Assembly (NCBI RefSeq): GCF_019219075.1
Contig: NZ_JAHUWJ010000010.1
Location: 62,001 to 126,000 of the forward strand
Reading direction: 5' to 3'
Length of the DNA stretch: 64,000 nt
DNA from: Chitinophaga sp. sic0106
Lineage (GTDB): Bacteria; Bacteroidota; Bacteroidia; Chitinophagales; Chitinophagaceae
How positions within the stretch are numbered: position 1 is the stretch's first letter; each line of letters opens with the position of its first letter. Positions 1 to 8,755 of the stretch are shown piece by piece. The notes under the pieces are model-generated. The model was not told the origin of the DNA. It worked only from the letters and a program-made list of their open reading frames with translations, and ran no database searches. A program made the translations under genes and the position numbers.

Positions 1-2
1 CC

Positions 3-1220
3 TCACAATACCCGTACCCTTTATTCCAGCTTAGTCACAATTATCCGGATACTTTCCGGACGCTTGAAAATCCTTCCTGGCAGCAGGCATTGAAAGGGCA
101 GCCCATCGGACCAGCAAACGCTTTCGCCTATATGGACTCCCTGAAAAGCTATGTCAAACCACACCTACTGCCTTTTTTCACCTCCAATCATACCTGGTCC
201 GCTGCTGACCACGGCTGGTTCCATGAACCATGGATCGGATCTGAAAGAGAGCCCATCCTCGGTACTTACCTGGGTAACGGTAATGTGAAAGGCATGTTTA
301 CCTCACTTCCGGAAACTGAAACCGGCTACGTGCTAACCCTCTACGATTCCCTTGCAGCCTATACAGTAGGGAAAATCTGGGGGCAAACAGGCGACAGTTA
401 CAACCTGTCAAATAATGCTGCACAATTCCAGGAAGGCAGCGTCATCGTTAAACTCGCTTTTTCCAACATAAATTATCCCCAATGGCCGGTAATGGACAGC
501 GCACAAACTTTTTATGTATACGGTAACGTCCCCACCAAAGCTGATACGGCCAAAGGATACCAACTGCGCCAGGTAAGCTTTTTCCAGATGGATGTGATTG
601 TAAAAGACAGCAAATCCTCTCCGCAGACCGGATGGGTTTATTCCACATTCGTGTACGACAAAGACCACCATGGTACCGGCTGGGATAAGATGGTACCCCT
701 GGGAGCAATGTGGGGAAATGATCCGGAAGTCAACAGTCCGGTAACCCCACCCTATCCTAAACTTCGCGAAACAGTGATCAACAAAAACGCACCTTTATAC
801 AGTAAAGAAACGTTGGGATGGGGCGGCAGGCTCAGTGGGCCTAACGATGGAGCCGTTTCACTCAACGCCGCAGATGAAAACGGTAATATCTATCCCAGAT
901 TAGCGCTTTCCTCCTGCATGAGCTGCCATTCCCCTGCTCAGAATCCATTCACCACCTCCATGTTTCCAGGACCAGATTATAACAATCCATCTGTCACATT
1001 CGTTCCAGGAAGCCCCAAATGGAAGCTGTGGTTCAGAAACAATTATGGTACTGTACCTTTTGAGTCAGGCCACATAGCCATGGACTATGATATGGTGATG
1101 GCTTTCAAATCCATAGGCGGGTATAATAATGCCCACCCTGGCAAGGAAAATGAAAAACAAAGAGCAGCCTATGAAGCCTTGAAAAAGTTCAGGCAATACC
1201 ATGGGCAAAAGCCACAATAA
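3..1220 (+). CDS. CxxCH haem protein, 5' end missing
   Basis: The frame is open from the left edge, so the N-terminus and any signal peptide lie outside the window; about 405 codons are present. A single haem-attachment motif CMSCH (bases 915-929) sits in the last third and indicates one covalently bound c-type haem, which in turn implies export to the periplasm. The rest is rich in Trp, Tyr and Gly and shows no domain that I recognise. It contains no second CxxCH and no obvious membrane segment. A TTG at base 90 could be read as a start, but the frame continues upstream without a stop, so that is unlikely to be the true start. A hairpin with a T-run follows the stop codon. The haem motif is seen directly; the cytochrome-like role is inferred. 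Confidence 0.7.
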   Translation, partial: SQYPYPLFQLSHNYPDTFRTLENPSWQQALKGQPIGPANAFAYMDSLKSYVKPHLLPFFTSNHTWSAADHGWFHEPWIGSEREPILGTYLGNGNVKGMFTSLPETETGYVLTLYDSLAAYTVGKIWGQTGDSYNLSNNAAQFQEGSVIVKLAFSNINYPQWPVMDSAQTFYVYGNVPTKADTAKGYQLRQVSFFQMDVIVKDSKSSPQTGWVYSTFVYDKDHHGTGWDKMVPLGAMWGNDPEVNSPVTPPYPKLRETVINKNAPLYSKETLGWGGRLSGPNDGAVSLNAADENGNIYPRLALSSCMSCHSPAQNPFTTSMFPGPDYNNPSVTFVPGSPKWKLWFRNNYGTVPFESGHIAMDYDMVMAFKSIGGYNNAHPGKENEKQRAAYEALKKFRQYHGQKPQ

Positions 1221-1234
1221 CAGTGTAGGGACAT

Positions 1235-1268
1235 ACCGGGTATCACAGTTCATGATACCCGGTTTTTC
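1235..1268 (+). terminator. intrinsic terminator after the CxxCH protein
   Basis: Perfect 11-bp stem (1235-1245 with 1253-1263), 7-nt loop, followed by a run of T. It ends transcription of the partial haem-protein gene. Confidence 0.75.
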
Positions 1269-1394
1269 GTATATACCTACCCGAAAAACCACTTTTTCTT
1301 TCCTTTCACCAGCACTTAATTTTACCATCAACCTATTACCGATTACACCTGCTGATAACTGGTATTCATTTCTTAACCTCTAATCAGCCTAACT

Positions 1395-2249
1395 ATGTCC
1401 CAACTTTTCAGCCGCCGCCCCATTCTCGCCGCTCTGCTGCTCTTGATGGCCGCCTGCCGCCGCGACACTGCCATCGACCTGCAACCTGTTAATAAAAAAG
1501 GCGCACTGGCCGTGGTCAACACTACGCCTGACACCCTCTGGAAACTCCAACAGATCACTTTTACTGTAAATGGCATTCCGGGCGCCAGTATGGCGTACAA
1601 CATCTACGACAGCACAGGAAAGCTCACTGGCATGTCGCTCAACAAGAATCTTGGCAGCTATTATGGCCAATGGTACTTTCAAGTTTCCTATGCGGGCAAT
1701 TACGTGTACTTCTATTCCATGGATCACATGGACACCATACTTTCCGTAAGAATGGACAGTATCGGTCGTCCCTCTGACTATCTATGCACCTATACCAGCA
1801 ATCCATGGGTAAGCAGCCTCCAAACGGGCCATATCAGCTACGGTGAGCCATACCGGACCATTAACGGCATTTCCAGAACCCTTGATGGCGTCAGCAATAA
1901 CATTTCAGTATGGCAATTTGCGGATTACGGACCATTTTTGAAAAATCACAATGGTTCCTCACTCAACTACTTATTTGACGGGACGGTGGACAGTACAGAA
2001 ACCCTGCATGCTTACTATGATGAAGTAGATCAGCCAGATGAATGGCCCATCAGGATAATGCGTTACAGCGGTTTACTCCCATACAACCCTAAACGCAAAA
2101 TTCTCGGCCTGAATTATCTGAATGATACTACCAGTGCCGTCACCAGCTACCCCATCACCAGCCATGTGATTGATTATGGAAAAAAATTGCGCGGCTACCA
2201 ATGTAATGGTTCCACTTATTCACTGGAATGGCAGGCATTTCCGCAATAA
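1395..2249 (+). CDS. secreted lipoprotein of unknown function
   Basis: 284 aa. The N-terminus is a type II (lipoprotein) signal peptide: basic SRR, a Leu/Ala-rich core and a lipobox LMAAC with the acylated Cys at residue 21. The mature part is rich in Tyr, Ser and Asn and looks like a beta-sheet surface protein, but I recognise no family. It stands alone between two terminators, so it is probably a single-gene unit, and its neighbours (a haem protein and uvrA) give no clue to its role. The start is the first ATG in the frame and gives a complete signal peptide. Lipid anchoring is well supported; any more specific function would be a guess. Confidence 0.8.
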   Translation: MSQLFSRRPILAALLLLMAACRRDTAIDLQPVNKKGALAVVNTTPDTLWKLQQITFTVNGIPGASMAYNIYDSTGKLTGMSLNKNLGSYYGQWYFQVSYAGNYVYFYSMDHMDTILSVRMDSIGRPSDYLCTYTSNPWVSSLQTGHISYGEPYRTINGISRTLDGVSNNISVWQFADYGPFLKNHNGSSLNYLFDGTVDSTETLHAYYDEVDQPDEWPIRIMRYSGLLPYNPKRKILGLNYLNDTTSAVTSYPITSHVIDYGKKLRGYQCNGSTYSLEWQAFPQ

Positions 2250-2273
2250 TCCCCGGTTTCCTATGCCAAATAC

Positions 2274-2310
2274 AGGCCTGTCCGTAATTCCGGCAGGCCT
2301 CTTTTCTTTC
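2274..2310 (+). terminator. intrinsic terminator after the lipoprotein gene
   Basis: AGGCCTG (2274-2280) pairs with CAGGCCT (2294-2300); a further CCG/CGG pairing lies inside, past a one-base bulge. A T-rich stretch follows. Confidence 0.7.
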
Positions 2311-2434
2311 CCAAAAATCCGGTAACTTTATACCTTAATTCCTGTTCACAACTGCCCGCTTACTTAAAGATGCTGCTAACCTGGAAACTATAAATTCTAA
2401 GCGGACACGCACTTGAGTGAACACCTGACTTATT

Positions 2435-5314
2435 ATGGCAAAGAAAAAAGAGAATGTATCTGCTGCTTTAGCTCCACAGATTCCTTCAGATGACCATATC
2501 GCCGTATACGGCGCAAGGGAGCATAATCTGAAAAATCTGGACCTGCAGTTGCCCAAAAACAAACTGGTGGTCATTACCGGTATCAGTGGCAGTGGAAAAT
2601 CATCACTGGCTTTTGATACGATCTATGCGGAAGGTCAGCGCCGCTACATGGAGAGCTTTTCTGCATACGCACGCCAGTTTATCGGCGATATGGAAAGACC
2701 CAATGTGGATAAAATCACCGGCCTGTCGCCCGTTATTTCCATCGAACAGAAAACCACTAACAAGAACCCACGCTCTACCGTGGGTACCATTACAGAAATC
2801 TATGACTTTCTCAGGTTGCTGTTTGCGCGTGTAGGCATTGCCTATTCCTATAACACCAACAAACGGATGACACGCTTCTCCGAAGAAGAAATCCTCGCGC
2901 ACCTGTTTAAGCACTATAACAAAAAGAAACTCGTAATCCTCGCGCCGTTGGTACGTGGCCGTAAAGGACACTACCGCGAACTCTTTGAACAGGTACGCAA
3001 ACAAGGCTACCTCAAAGTACGCGTAGACGGAGAAATCATGGACCTGAAAGAACGTATGCAGGTAGACCGCTACAAGATCCACGAAATCGAACTCGTGATC
3101 GACCGCATACAGGTACAGGAAGATGCCCGCACCCGCATCAGCCAGAGTGTACAAAAAGCACTCACTATGGGCAAAGGCCTCCTGTTTATCCAGGACCATG
3201 ACAGCGGCAAAGTAAGCCAGTTCAGTAAACAGCTGATGTGTGAAGAAACCGGCCTCTCCTACGAAGAGCCCTCTCCGAACACCTTCTCGTTTAACTCGCC
3301 CTATGGCGCCTGCCCTCGCTGTAAAGGCCTCGGCACCATCTACCAGATCAATATGGACGAAGTAATCCCCGATTACAGCGTTTCCCTCAATGATGGCGGT
3401 CTCAAACCACTCGGCGAAGCCCGCGATACCTTTACCTTTAAACAGGTACAGCAACTCGCTAAAAAATATAAATTCTCCCTCACCGCGCCTATCTCCGACA
3501 TCCCCCAGAAAGCACTCAACATGCTCCTCTTTGGAGATGAAAACGGTAAACTGGAAGCGGATGTAGATATCGATGAAACCATCGACACCTCCAAATACTC
3601 CACAGAATTTGAAGGGGTGATCAACACCGTTCGCCGCTTTTTCAACGACACCGCCTCCGATCACGTACGCAACTGGGCCGAAAGCTTTATGCAACTGGAC
3701 ACCTGCCCCGTATGTGAAGGTACCCGCCTGAAAAAGGAAAGCCTGTTCTTCAAGGTAGATGAAAAAAATATCGCTGAACTGGGCAACATGGACCTGGACC
3801 AACTGTATAATTGGTTTACCGGCATCGAAGAGCGACTGGAAAATAAACAAAACGTCATCGCTAAAGATATCCTGAAGGAAATCAGGGAAAGACTCGGCTT
3901 CCTCCTCAACGTAGGACTGACCTACCTTACCCTGAACCGTGCTACCAGAACACTCAGTGGCGGAGAGTCGCAACGTATCAGGCTGGCCACGCAAATAGGC
4001 TCCCAGCTGATGGGCATCACCTATATCCTCGATGAGCCCAGTATTGGCCTCCATCAGCGCGATAACATGCAGCTGATCGACGCCCTGCGCAACCTCAAAG
4101 AAATGGGTAACACCGTGATTGTGGTGGAACATGATAAGGACATCATGCTGCACGCCGATCACCTGGTGGATATTGGTCCGGGCGCAGGTGTGCACGGCGG
4201 CCAGATTATTGCCGCAGGCACGCCAAAGGAAATCCTGAAGCTAAAAACGCCTACCGCCGGCTATCTTAACGGCACCACGCTGCCGGAAATCCCGGCGGAG
4301 CGCCGTAAAGGCAATGGCAACTTCCTGGAACTGAAAGGCGCTACCGGCAACAACCTCAAAAACGTAAGCGTAAAATTCCCGCTGGGAACCTTCATCTGCG
4401 TTACAGGCGTTTCCGGCAGCGGTAAATCCACCCTCATCAACGAAACATTATATCCTATCCTGTCCAAACACGCGTACGATTCCAAAATGGTACCGATGCC
4501 CTACAAAAGCATCAAAGGACTGGAGCATATCGATAAAGTAATTGAAATCGATCAATCCCCGATTGGTCGCACCCCACGAAGCAACCCGGCTACCTACTGC
4601 GGCTTCTTTACGGACATCCGCACCCTGTTTTCCCAGGTGCCGGAAGCCAAGATCCGCGGCTATAACGCCGGTCGGTTCTCCTTTAACGTAAAAACAGGCC
4701 GCTGTGACGTTTGTGAAGGCGGTGGTATGCGCGTGATAGAAATGAATTTCCTGCCGGACGTATACGTGCCCTGCGAAAAATGCAATGGTCGCCGCTACAA
4801 CCGCGAAACACTGGAAATCCGCTATAAAGGCAAATCCATCTCCGATGTGCTGGACATGACAGTAGACGAGGCCGTGGAATTCTTCCAACCTGTTCCCTGG
4901 ATATACCGTAAAATAAAAACCTTACAGGACGTAGGCTTAGGCTATATCACCCTGGGGCAGTCCGCCGTAACCCTTTCCGGTGGCGAGGCACAGCGTGTGA
5001 AACTGGCCACCGAGCTTTCCAAGAAAGATACCGGTAAAACTATTTACATCCTCGACGAACCAACCACCGGCCTGCACTTCCAGGACATTCAACTGCTGCT
5101 GCAGGTACTGAATAAACTGGTAGACAGAGGCAATACCGTGCTGGTGATTGAACATAACCTGGACGTGATCCAGATGGCCGACTATATCGTGGACCTGGGG
5201 CCGGAAGGCGGCGCTGGCGGCGGTAATATACTCTGTACCGGCACACCTGAGCAGGTAAGCACCTGTAAAGACAGCCATACTGCCCGTTTTCTCAAAAAGG
5301 AGCTGGGAATTTAA
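2435..5314 (+). CDS. uvrA: UvrABC excinuclease subunit A
   Basis: 959 aa, DNA-damage recognition ATPase of nucleotide excision repair; works as a dimer with UvrB in the cytoplasm. Two ABC ATPase modules are visible: Walker A GISGSGKSS at residues 49-57 and GVSGSGKST at 658-666, each followed by an LSGGE signature and an LDEP Walker B. The C-terminal zinc finger is intact (C757-X2-C760-X19-C780-X2-C783), and the CPVC pair at 424-427 matches the family. The first zinc motif is incomplete: the segment before FSFNSPYGACPRC has a single Cys (CEET where E. coli has CxxC). The gene is well separated from its left neighbour and closely followed by the DUF6452 gene (24 bp), which may be cotranscribed. 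Identification is secure. Confidence 0.98.
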   Translation: MAKKKENVSAALAPQIPSDDHIAVYGAREHNLKNLDLQLPKNKLVVITGISGSGKSSLAFDTIYAEGQRRYMESFSAYARQFIGDMERPNVDKITGLSPVISIEQKTTNKNPRSTVGTITEIYDFLRLLFARVGIAYSYNTNKRMTRFSEEEILAHLFKHYNKKKLVILAPLVRGRKGHYRELFEQVRKQGYLKVRVDGEIMDLKERMQVDRYKIHEIELVIDRIQVQEDARTRISQSVQKALTMGKGLLFIQDHDSGKVSQFSKQLMCEETGLSYEEPSPNTFSFNSPYGACPRCKGLGTIYQINMDEVIPDYSVSLNDGGLKPLGEARDTFTFKQVQQLAKKYKFSLTAPISDIPQKALNMLLFGDENGKLEADVDIDETIDTSKYSTEFEGVINTVRRFFNDTASDHVRNWAESFMQLDTCPVCEGTRLKKESLFFKVDEKNIAELGNMDLDQLYNWFTGIEERLENKQNVIAKDILKEIRERLGFLLNVGLTYLTLNRATRTLSGGESQRIRLATQIGSQLMGITYILDEPSIGLHQRDNMQLIDALRNLKEMGNTVIVVEHDKDIMLHADHLVDIGPGAGVHGGQIIAAGTPKEILKLKTPTAGYLNGTTLPEIPAERRKGNGNFLELKGATGNNLKNVSVKFPLGTFICVTGVSGSGKSTLINETLYPILSKHAYDSKMVPMPYKSIKGLEHIDKVIEIDQSPIGRTPRSNPATYCGFFTDIRTLFSQVPEAKIRGYNAGRFSFNVKTGRCDVCEGGGMRVIEMNFLPDVYVPCEKCNGRRYNRETLEIRYKGKSISDVLDMTVDEAVEFFQPVPWIYRKIKTLQDVGLGYITLGQSAVTLSGGEAQRVKLATELSKKDTGKTIYILDEPTTGLHFQDIQLLLQVLNKLVDRGNTVLVIEHNLDVIQMADYIVDLGPEGGAGGGNILCTGTPEQVSTCKDSHTARFLKKELGI

Positions 5315-5338
5315 TATATTGCCAACGCAAATTTCAGC

Positions 5339-5815
5339 ATGAAAACGATTTATCAACTGATCATCGCAGGCCTCGTCCTCATTGGGATGGCGGCCTGCGA
5401 AAATGAAACAAAGGTTTGCGACCAAACGTTGCGCGCCGATGTACACGTGGAGTTCCGGCGCGACAGCCTGAACTTCGTATGGGACACCACCTTCCGTGCC
5501 GTTACCACACTGGCACTGGATAAAGATACCCTGCTTAATAATGTGCGTACCAATAACGTGTACTTCAACCTGGACCCTGTGAATGATACCTGCCGCTTTA
5601 TGCTGCGCATCGACTCCCTCGTAGGGAAAGATACACTCACGTTCAGGTATACACGAACGCCGATGTTTATTTCGCCGGGATGTGGCTTTGGTACTACCTT
5701 TATGCTGGATACAGTGATCGCCACCAGACACCTGATCGACTCGGTTATAATTACTCAAAAGTCAGTAGTAAACAGCAATGATACGCACCTTCAACTTTTC
5801 TTTTATACTGAGTAG
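5339..5815 (+). CDS. DUF6452-type lipoprotein
   Basis: 158 aa. The signal peptide ends in a lipobox GMAAC with the acylated Cys at residue 20, so the protein is predicted to be lipid-anchored in the envelope. The mature part resembles the Bacteroidota DUF6452 family, whose function is unknown. Its last 38 bases overlap the start of the next gene, which is DUF6048-like. The two families are commonly neighbours in Bacteroidota, and the overlap suggests translational coupling and a joint role at the outer membrane. The family call is from recognition of the gene pair and sequence style, not from an alignment. Confidence 0.75.
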   Translation: MKTIYQLIIAGLVLIGMAACENETKVCDQTLRADVHVEFRRDSLNFVWDTTFRAVTTLALDKDTLLNNVRTNNVYFNLDPVNDTCRFMLRIDSLVGKDTLTFRYTRTPMFISPGCGFGTTFMLDTVIATRHLIDSVIITQKSVVNSNDTHLQLFFYTE

Positions 5816-6581
5816 CTGCCTTTTGTGCGGAACCCTGTTTGCACAGAAAAAGCCAGTTACCACTGCTGCCAAATCAGCAGCAGACACGACGCATCAAAGC
5901 GCTGTTAAAAAAATTACTGCCGCTCCGGTGAAAGACAGTTCCTGGCTCGTTCCCGGCGGACTACGTATAGGCGTGGACCTGGGAAGGATTGTTAATAACA
6001 TCTACTATCCCTACCGCCAGGAGTACACCATTGTGGCCGATGCACGCCTCAAAGCCAATACCTACGCCGCGCTGGAAGTAGGTTACACCAACACCCCGTA
6101 TTCTGATACCAACTATACCTATAAGGGCAACGGTATGTTTGCCACCATAGGCCTGGACTATAATTTTCTGAAAAGACAGTATGTCAACGAAAAGAATATG
6201 TTCTATGGGGGTATCCGTTACGGCATCTCCCACTTCAACTATGAAGTGCCTACTTACACCATTCATGCTCCCTACTGGGGCGGACAACTGTCAGGCTCCT
6301 ATCCCAAAACCAATGTGACCGCCCACTGGGCTGAGCTGGTACTGGGATTAAAAACAGAGGTCCTAAAAAACTTCTTCCTCGGATGGAATGTAAGAACCAG
6401 GATATTAATCAATAGTGTGGAGAAAGATGGGTTCACACCACTCACGATTCCAGGTTTTGGCAGCGGTTCCAAAAGTGCAGTATTTGATATGCAATACACC
6501 GTATCGTATGTATTGCCGTTCTATAAGGTGAGAGAAAGATATGTGCCACCCAAAGAGAAGAAGCCGGTTTCCACCAGATAA
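5778..6581 (+). CDS. DUF6048-type outer-membrane beta-barrel protein
   Basis: 267 aa. A Sec signal peptide ends near CGTLFAQ (residues 17-23). A Thr/Ala/Lys-rich linker follows and then alternating hydrophobic strands rich in Tyr and Gly that end in a hydrophobic/aromatic strand, typical of a small outer-membrane beta-barrel. It matches my recollection of the DUF6048 family. The ATG lies inside the preceding DUF6452 gene in another frame (38-nt overlap), which points to coupled translation. A basic tail (RYVPPKEKKPVSTR) closes the protein. Function is unknown; a complex with the DUF6452 lipoprotein is a reasonable inference from the coupling. Confidence 0.75.
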   Translation: MIRTFNFSFILSSCLLCGTLFAQKKPVTTAAKSAADTTHQSAVKKITAAPVKDSSWLVPGGLRIGVDLGRIVNNIYYPYRQEYTIVADARLKANTYAALEVGYTNTPYSDTNYTYKGNGMFATIGLDYNFLKRQYVNEKNMFYGGIRYGISHFNYEVPTYTIHAPYWGGQLSGSYPKTNVTAHWAELVLGLKTEVLKNFFLGWNVRTRILINSVEKDGFTPLTIPGFGSGSKSAVFDMQYTVSYVLPFYKVRERYVPPKEKKPVSTR

Positions 6582-6594
6582 ATTTTGTTTTGCA

Positions 6595-6651
6595 ATCAAG
6601 GGACCTTTGGTCCCTTGATCGTTTGTAGAAGGGCCGCTTGCTGCGGCCCTT
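6595..6651. terminator. two adjacent hairpins between convergent genes
   Basis: First hairpin: perfect 11-bp stem 6595-6605/6609-6619 with tip ACC-TTT-GGT. Second: 9-bp stem 6629-6637/6643-6651 with a 5-nt loop, then T-rich sequence. The pair lies between the convergent DUF6048 and GNAT genes and probably terminates transcription from both sides. It is one of seven hairpin pairs in the window with similar geometry. Confidence 0.75.
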
Positions 6652-6692
6652 TGCTATTGTAAAAAATTGTAGCCGTTTAGGGCCTGAAATGC

Positions 6693-7136
6693 CTATGCCT
6701 TCAACATCTCCACATGCGGAATATCATCCTCCAAATACATCTCACTCACAGTCTTAAATCCTAACGAAGTATAGAACTTTTCCAGGTACTGCTGTGCGCT
6801 AATCCGGATCGGCTGCTGCCCAAACTGCTGATAAATCTGCTTAATAGATTCCTCCATCAGCTCCCGGCCTGCGCCCTTGCCCCTGGCAAAAGATGCCGTT
6901 ACCACCCTGCCGATGCTCGCTTCCGCGTACTTGATGCCTTTATCAAACAACCGGGTATATGCTGCCAGCCGGTTTTCTGTATCGTATCCCATCAGGTGCA
7001 GGGCTTTCTGGTCCGAATAATCCAGGTCCTGGTAAGGACAATTCTGTTCAATTACAAACACTGCTACCCTTAGCTGAATGGCTGCATACAATTCAGCTGT
7101 AGTCAATTCATCAAATGATTTTATCTCCCAACGCAT
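6693..7136 (-). CDS. ElaA-like GNAT N-acetyltransferase
   Basis: 147 aa. The acetyl-CoA binding signature of GNAT enzymes is visible as GRVVTASFARGKGAGRELME (Q/RxxGxG/A type), followed by the ISAQQYLEKFYTSLGF segment typical of the ElaA branch. The likely reaction is acetyl transfer from acetyl-CoA to an amine; the substrate is unknown. I chose the ATG at 7136 because the protein then begins MRWEIKSFDEL, which fits the usual ElaA length near 150 aa; the longer open frame to 7331 has no conserved sequence and would overlap the divergent ABC gene. It is transcribed divergently from that gene with an 87-bp gap. Confidence 0.85.
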   Translation of the reverse strand: MRWEIKSFDELTTAELYAAIQLRVAVFVIEQNCPYQDLDYSDQKALHLMGYDTENRLAAYTRLFDKGIKYAEASIGRVVTASFARGKGAGRELMEESIKQIYQQFGQQPIRISAQQYLEKFYTSLGFKTVSEMYLEDDIPHVEMLKA

Positions 7137-7223
7137 CGCCTTAGATTTATCACATAAAAGTACGAACCTTTCAATAATCCTGCTATTTTTACCCCCACAT
7201 GCATCACTAAATAACAGATTAAT

Positions 7224-8714
7224 ATGGGAACCAATGCAGATCTGTTCCTTTCGCTGGAACACATCACCGTACGATACCTTGATAAAACCCTTTTTTCCGG
7301 GCTCTCCTGGGATATTAAGGAAAACGAACAATGGGCCATCACCGGTCCCAGTGGCTCCGGAAAAACGGCGTTACTCAATACCATACTAGGTAAGTTTAAT
7401 ATCATCAATGGGAGTATCCGGTATCATTTTTATGAGAGATATAAACTATCGCATGTTATTACGGACCCGTATTTCAACTATCGTAACCTGATTGCCTTCG
7501 TGGGGCATCATCATACCTTTAAAAATTTATCCAACACCACTACGGACTTCTATTACCAGCAGCGCTTCAACAGCATGGATGCGGATAATAGTCCTACTGT
7601 AGCGGAACATCTTGGGATCACTGATATACCTGCGCTGCTGGCTCCTTTGAAACTGCAGCCGCTCCTGGCTAAACGCCTGATCAAACTCTCCAACGGGGAA
7701 ACCAGGAGAGTAATGATCGCTCATGGCCTGCTGAAAAATCCTACCCTCCTGATGCTCGACAATCCCTATGTAGGTCTGGATGTACAAACGCGGAAGGATT
7801 TCAGCCAGATGGTAAACGAAATAATAAGCGGCGGCACAACGGTGATACTCACTACATCTCCCCGGGAAATACCTGCACATATTACTCATGTACTTACACT
7901 GGATAACGGGACTATAACGGGAAAGTATACACGCGATGAATACCTGCAACTGCCATTACCGGATGAATCAGTAGCTGAGTTACCCTTAATTGAAACAGAG
8001 AAGATAGCATCCCTTACTAAAAATATTGCAGCGCAACAGTTTGATTCCATCATCCGCATGGAGCAGGTAAAGGTGAAATACGGTGAAAACACCATCCTGG
8101 AAGACATAACCTGGCTGGTGAAGCCCAATGACAAATGGGCTTTACTGGGACATAACGGAGCCGGAAAATCCACGCTACTCAGTCTGGTGAACGGTGATAA
8201 CCCACAAGCCTACGCTAATAAGCTCTGGTTGTTTGACCGCAAACGTGGCAGTGGGGAAAGCATCTGGGACATAAAGAAAAAGATAGGCTTTGTATCTCCC
8301 GAATTACACCAATATTTTACGGCGAGAGATAAGAGCCTGCAAGTAGTATGCTCCGGCTTTTCTGACATTATTGGCAGCACCAAACCCGCTACAGAAGAGC
8401 AGAAAGCCATTGCCGCCAGCTGGCTGGAGATACTGGGCATTGCCGATGCAGCAGACCAGCCTTTTAAACTGATTCCTGAAAGCAGTCAGCGCCTGGTACT
8501 GCTGGCACGCGCCCTGGTAAAGAATCCGCCACTGCTGATTTTTGATGAACCCTGCCAGGGGCTTGATCAACAACAAAAAAATCATTTCAAAAAAGTGATA
8601 GAACAATTGTGCGAGCATATGCCGGTAACGCTGATATACGTTACCCACTATGAAGAAGAACTGCCATCCTGCGTGAATAAATTCCTGCGCCTGGAAAGGG
8701 GTCACATGATATAA
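7224..8714 (+). CDS. twin-cassette ABC ATPase (ModF-like)
   Basis: 496 aa with two fused nucleotide-binding domains and no membrane segment, as in ModF/PhrA-type proteins. Domain 1: Walker A GPSGSGKT (41-48), signature LSNGE (155-159), Walker B LLMLDNP with Asn180 in place of the catalytic Glu. Domain 2: Walker A GHNGAGKST (309-317), Walker B LLIFDEP with Glu442 intact, but the signature is replaced by IPESSQR (417-423). If the domains pair head-to-tail, one composite site combines both damaged elements and the other keeps both sound ones. No permease gene is adjacent, so the partner and role (transport, regulation or translation-related) are unknown. A molybdenum link is only by resemblance to ModF. 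Confidence 0.85.
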   Translation: MGTNADLFLSLEHITVRYLDKTLFSGLSWDIKENEQWAITGPSGSGKTALLNTILGKFNIINGSIRYHFYERYKLSHVITDPYFNYRNLIAFVGHHHTFKNLSNTTTDFYYQQRFNSMDADNSPTVAEHLGITDIPALLAPLKLQPLLAKRLIKLSNGETRRVMIAHGLLKNPTLLMLDNPYVGLDVQTRKDFSQMVNEIISGGTTVILTTSPREIPAHITHVLTLDNGTITGKYTRDEYLQLPLPDESVAELPLIETEKIASLTKNIAAQQFDSIIRMEQVKVKYGENTILEDITWLVKPNDKWALLGHNGAGKSTLLSLVNGDNPQAYANKLWLFDRKRGSGESIWDIKKKIGFVSPELHQYFTARDKSLQVVCSGFSDIIGSTKPATEEQKAIAASWLEILGIADAADQPFKLIPESSQRLVLLARALVKNPPLLIFDEPCQGLDQQQKNHFKKVIEQLCEHMPVTLIYVTHYEEELPSCVNKFLRLERGHMI

Positions 8715-8755
8715 TCAGTATATTCGCACCAGTTAATCACCATAATCCTTTACTG

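Noticed and set aside
2603..4195. Open frame of 530 codons on the minus strand opposite uvrA
   Set aside because: It is antisense to a secure gene, has no recognisable motif and reflects codon composition of uvrA.
4937..5758. Minus-strand open frame of 273 codons across the uvrA end and DUF6452
   Set aside because: It spans two well-supported genes and contains no known motif.
7137..7331. Longer N-terminus for the GNAT enzyme
   Set aside because: The extra 65 residues overlap the divergent ABC gene and are not family-like; 147 aa is the normal length.
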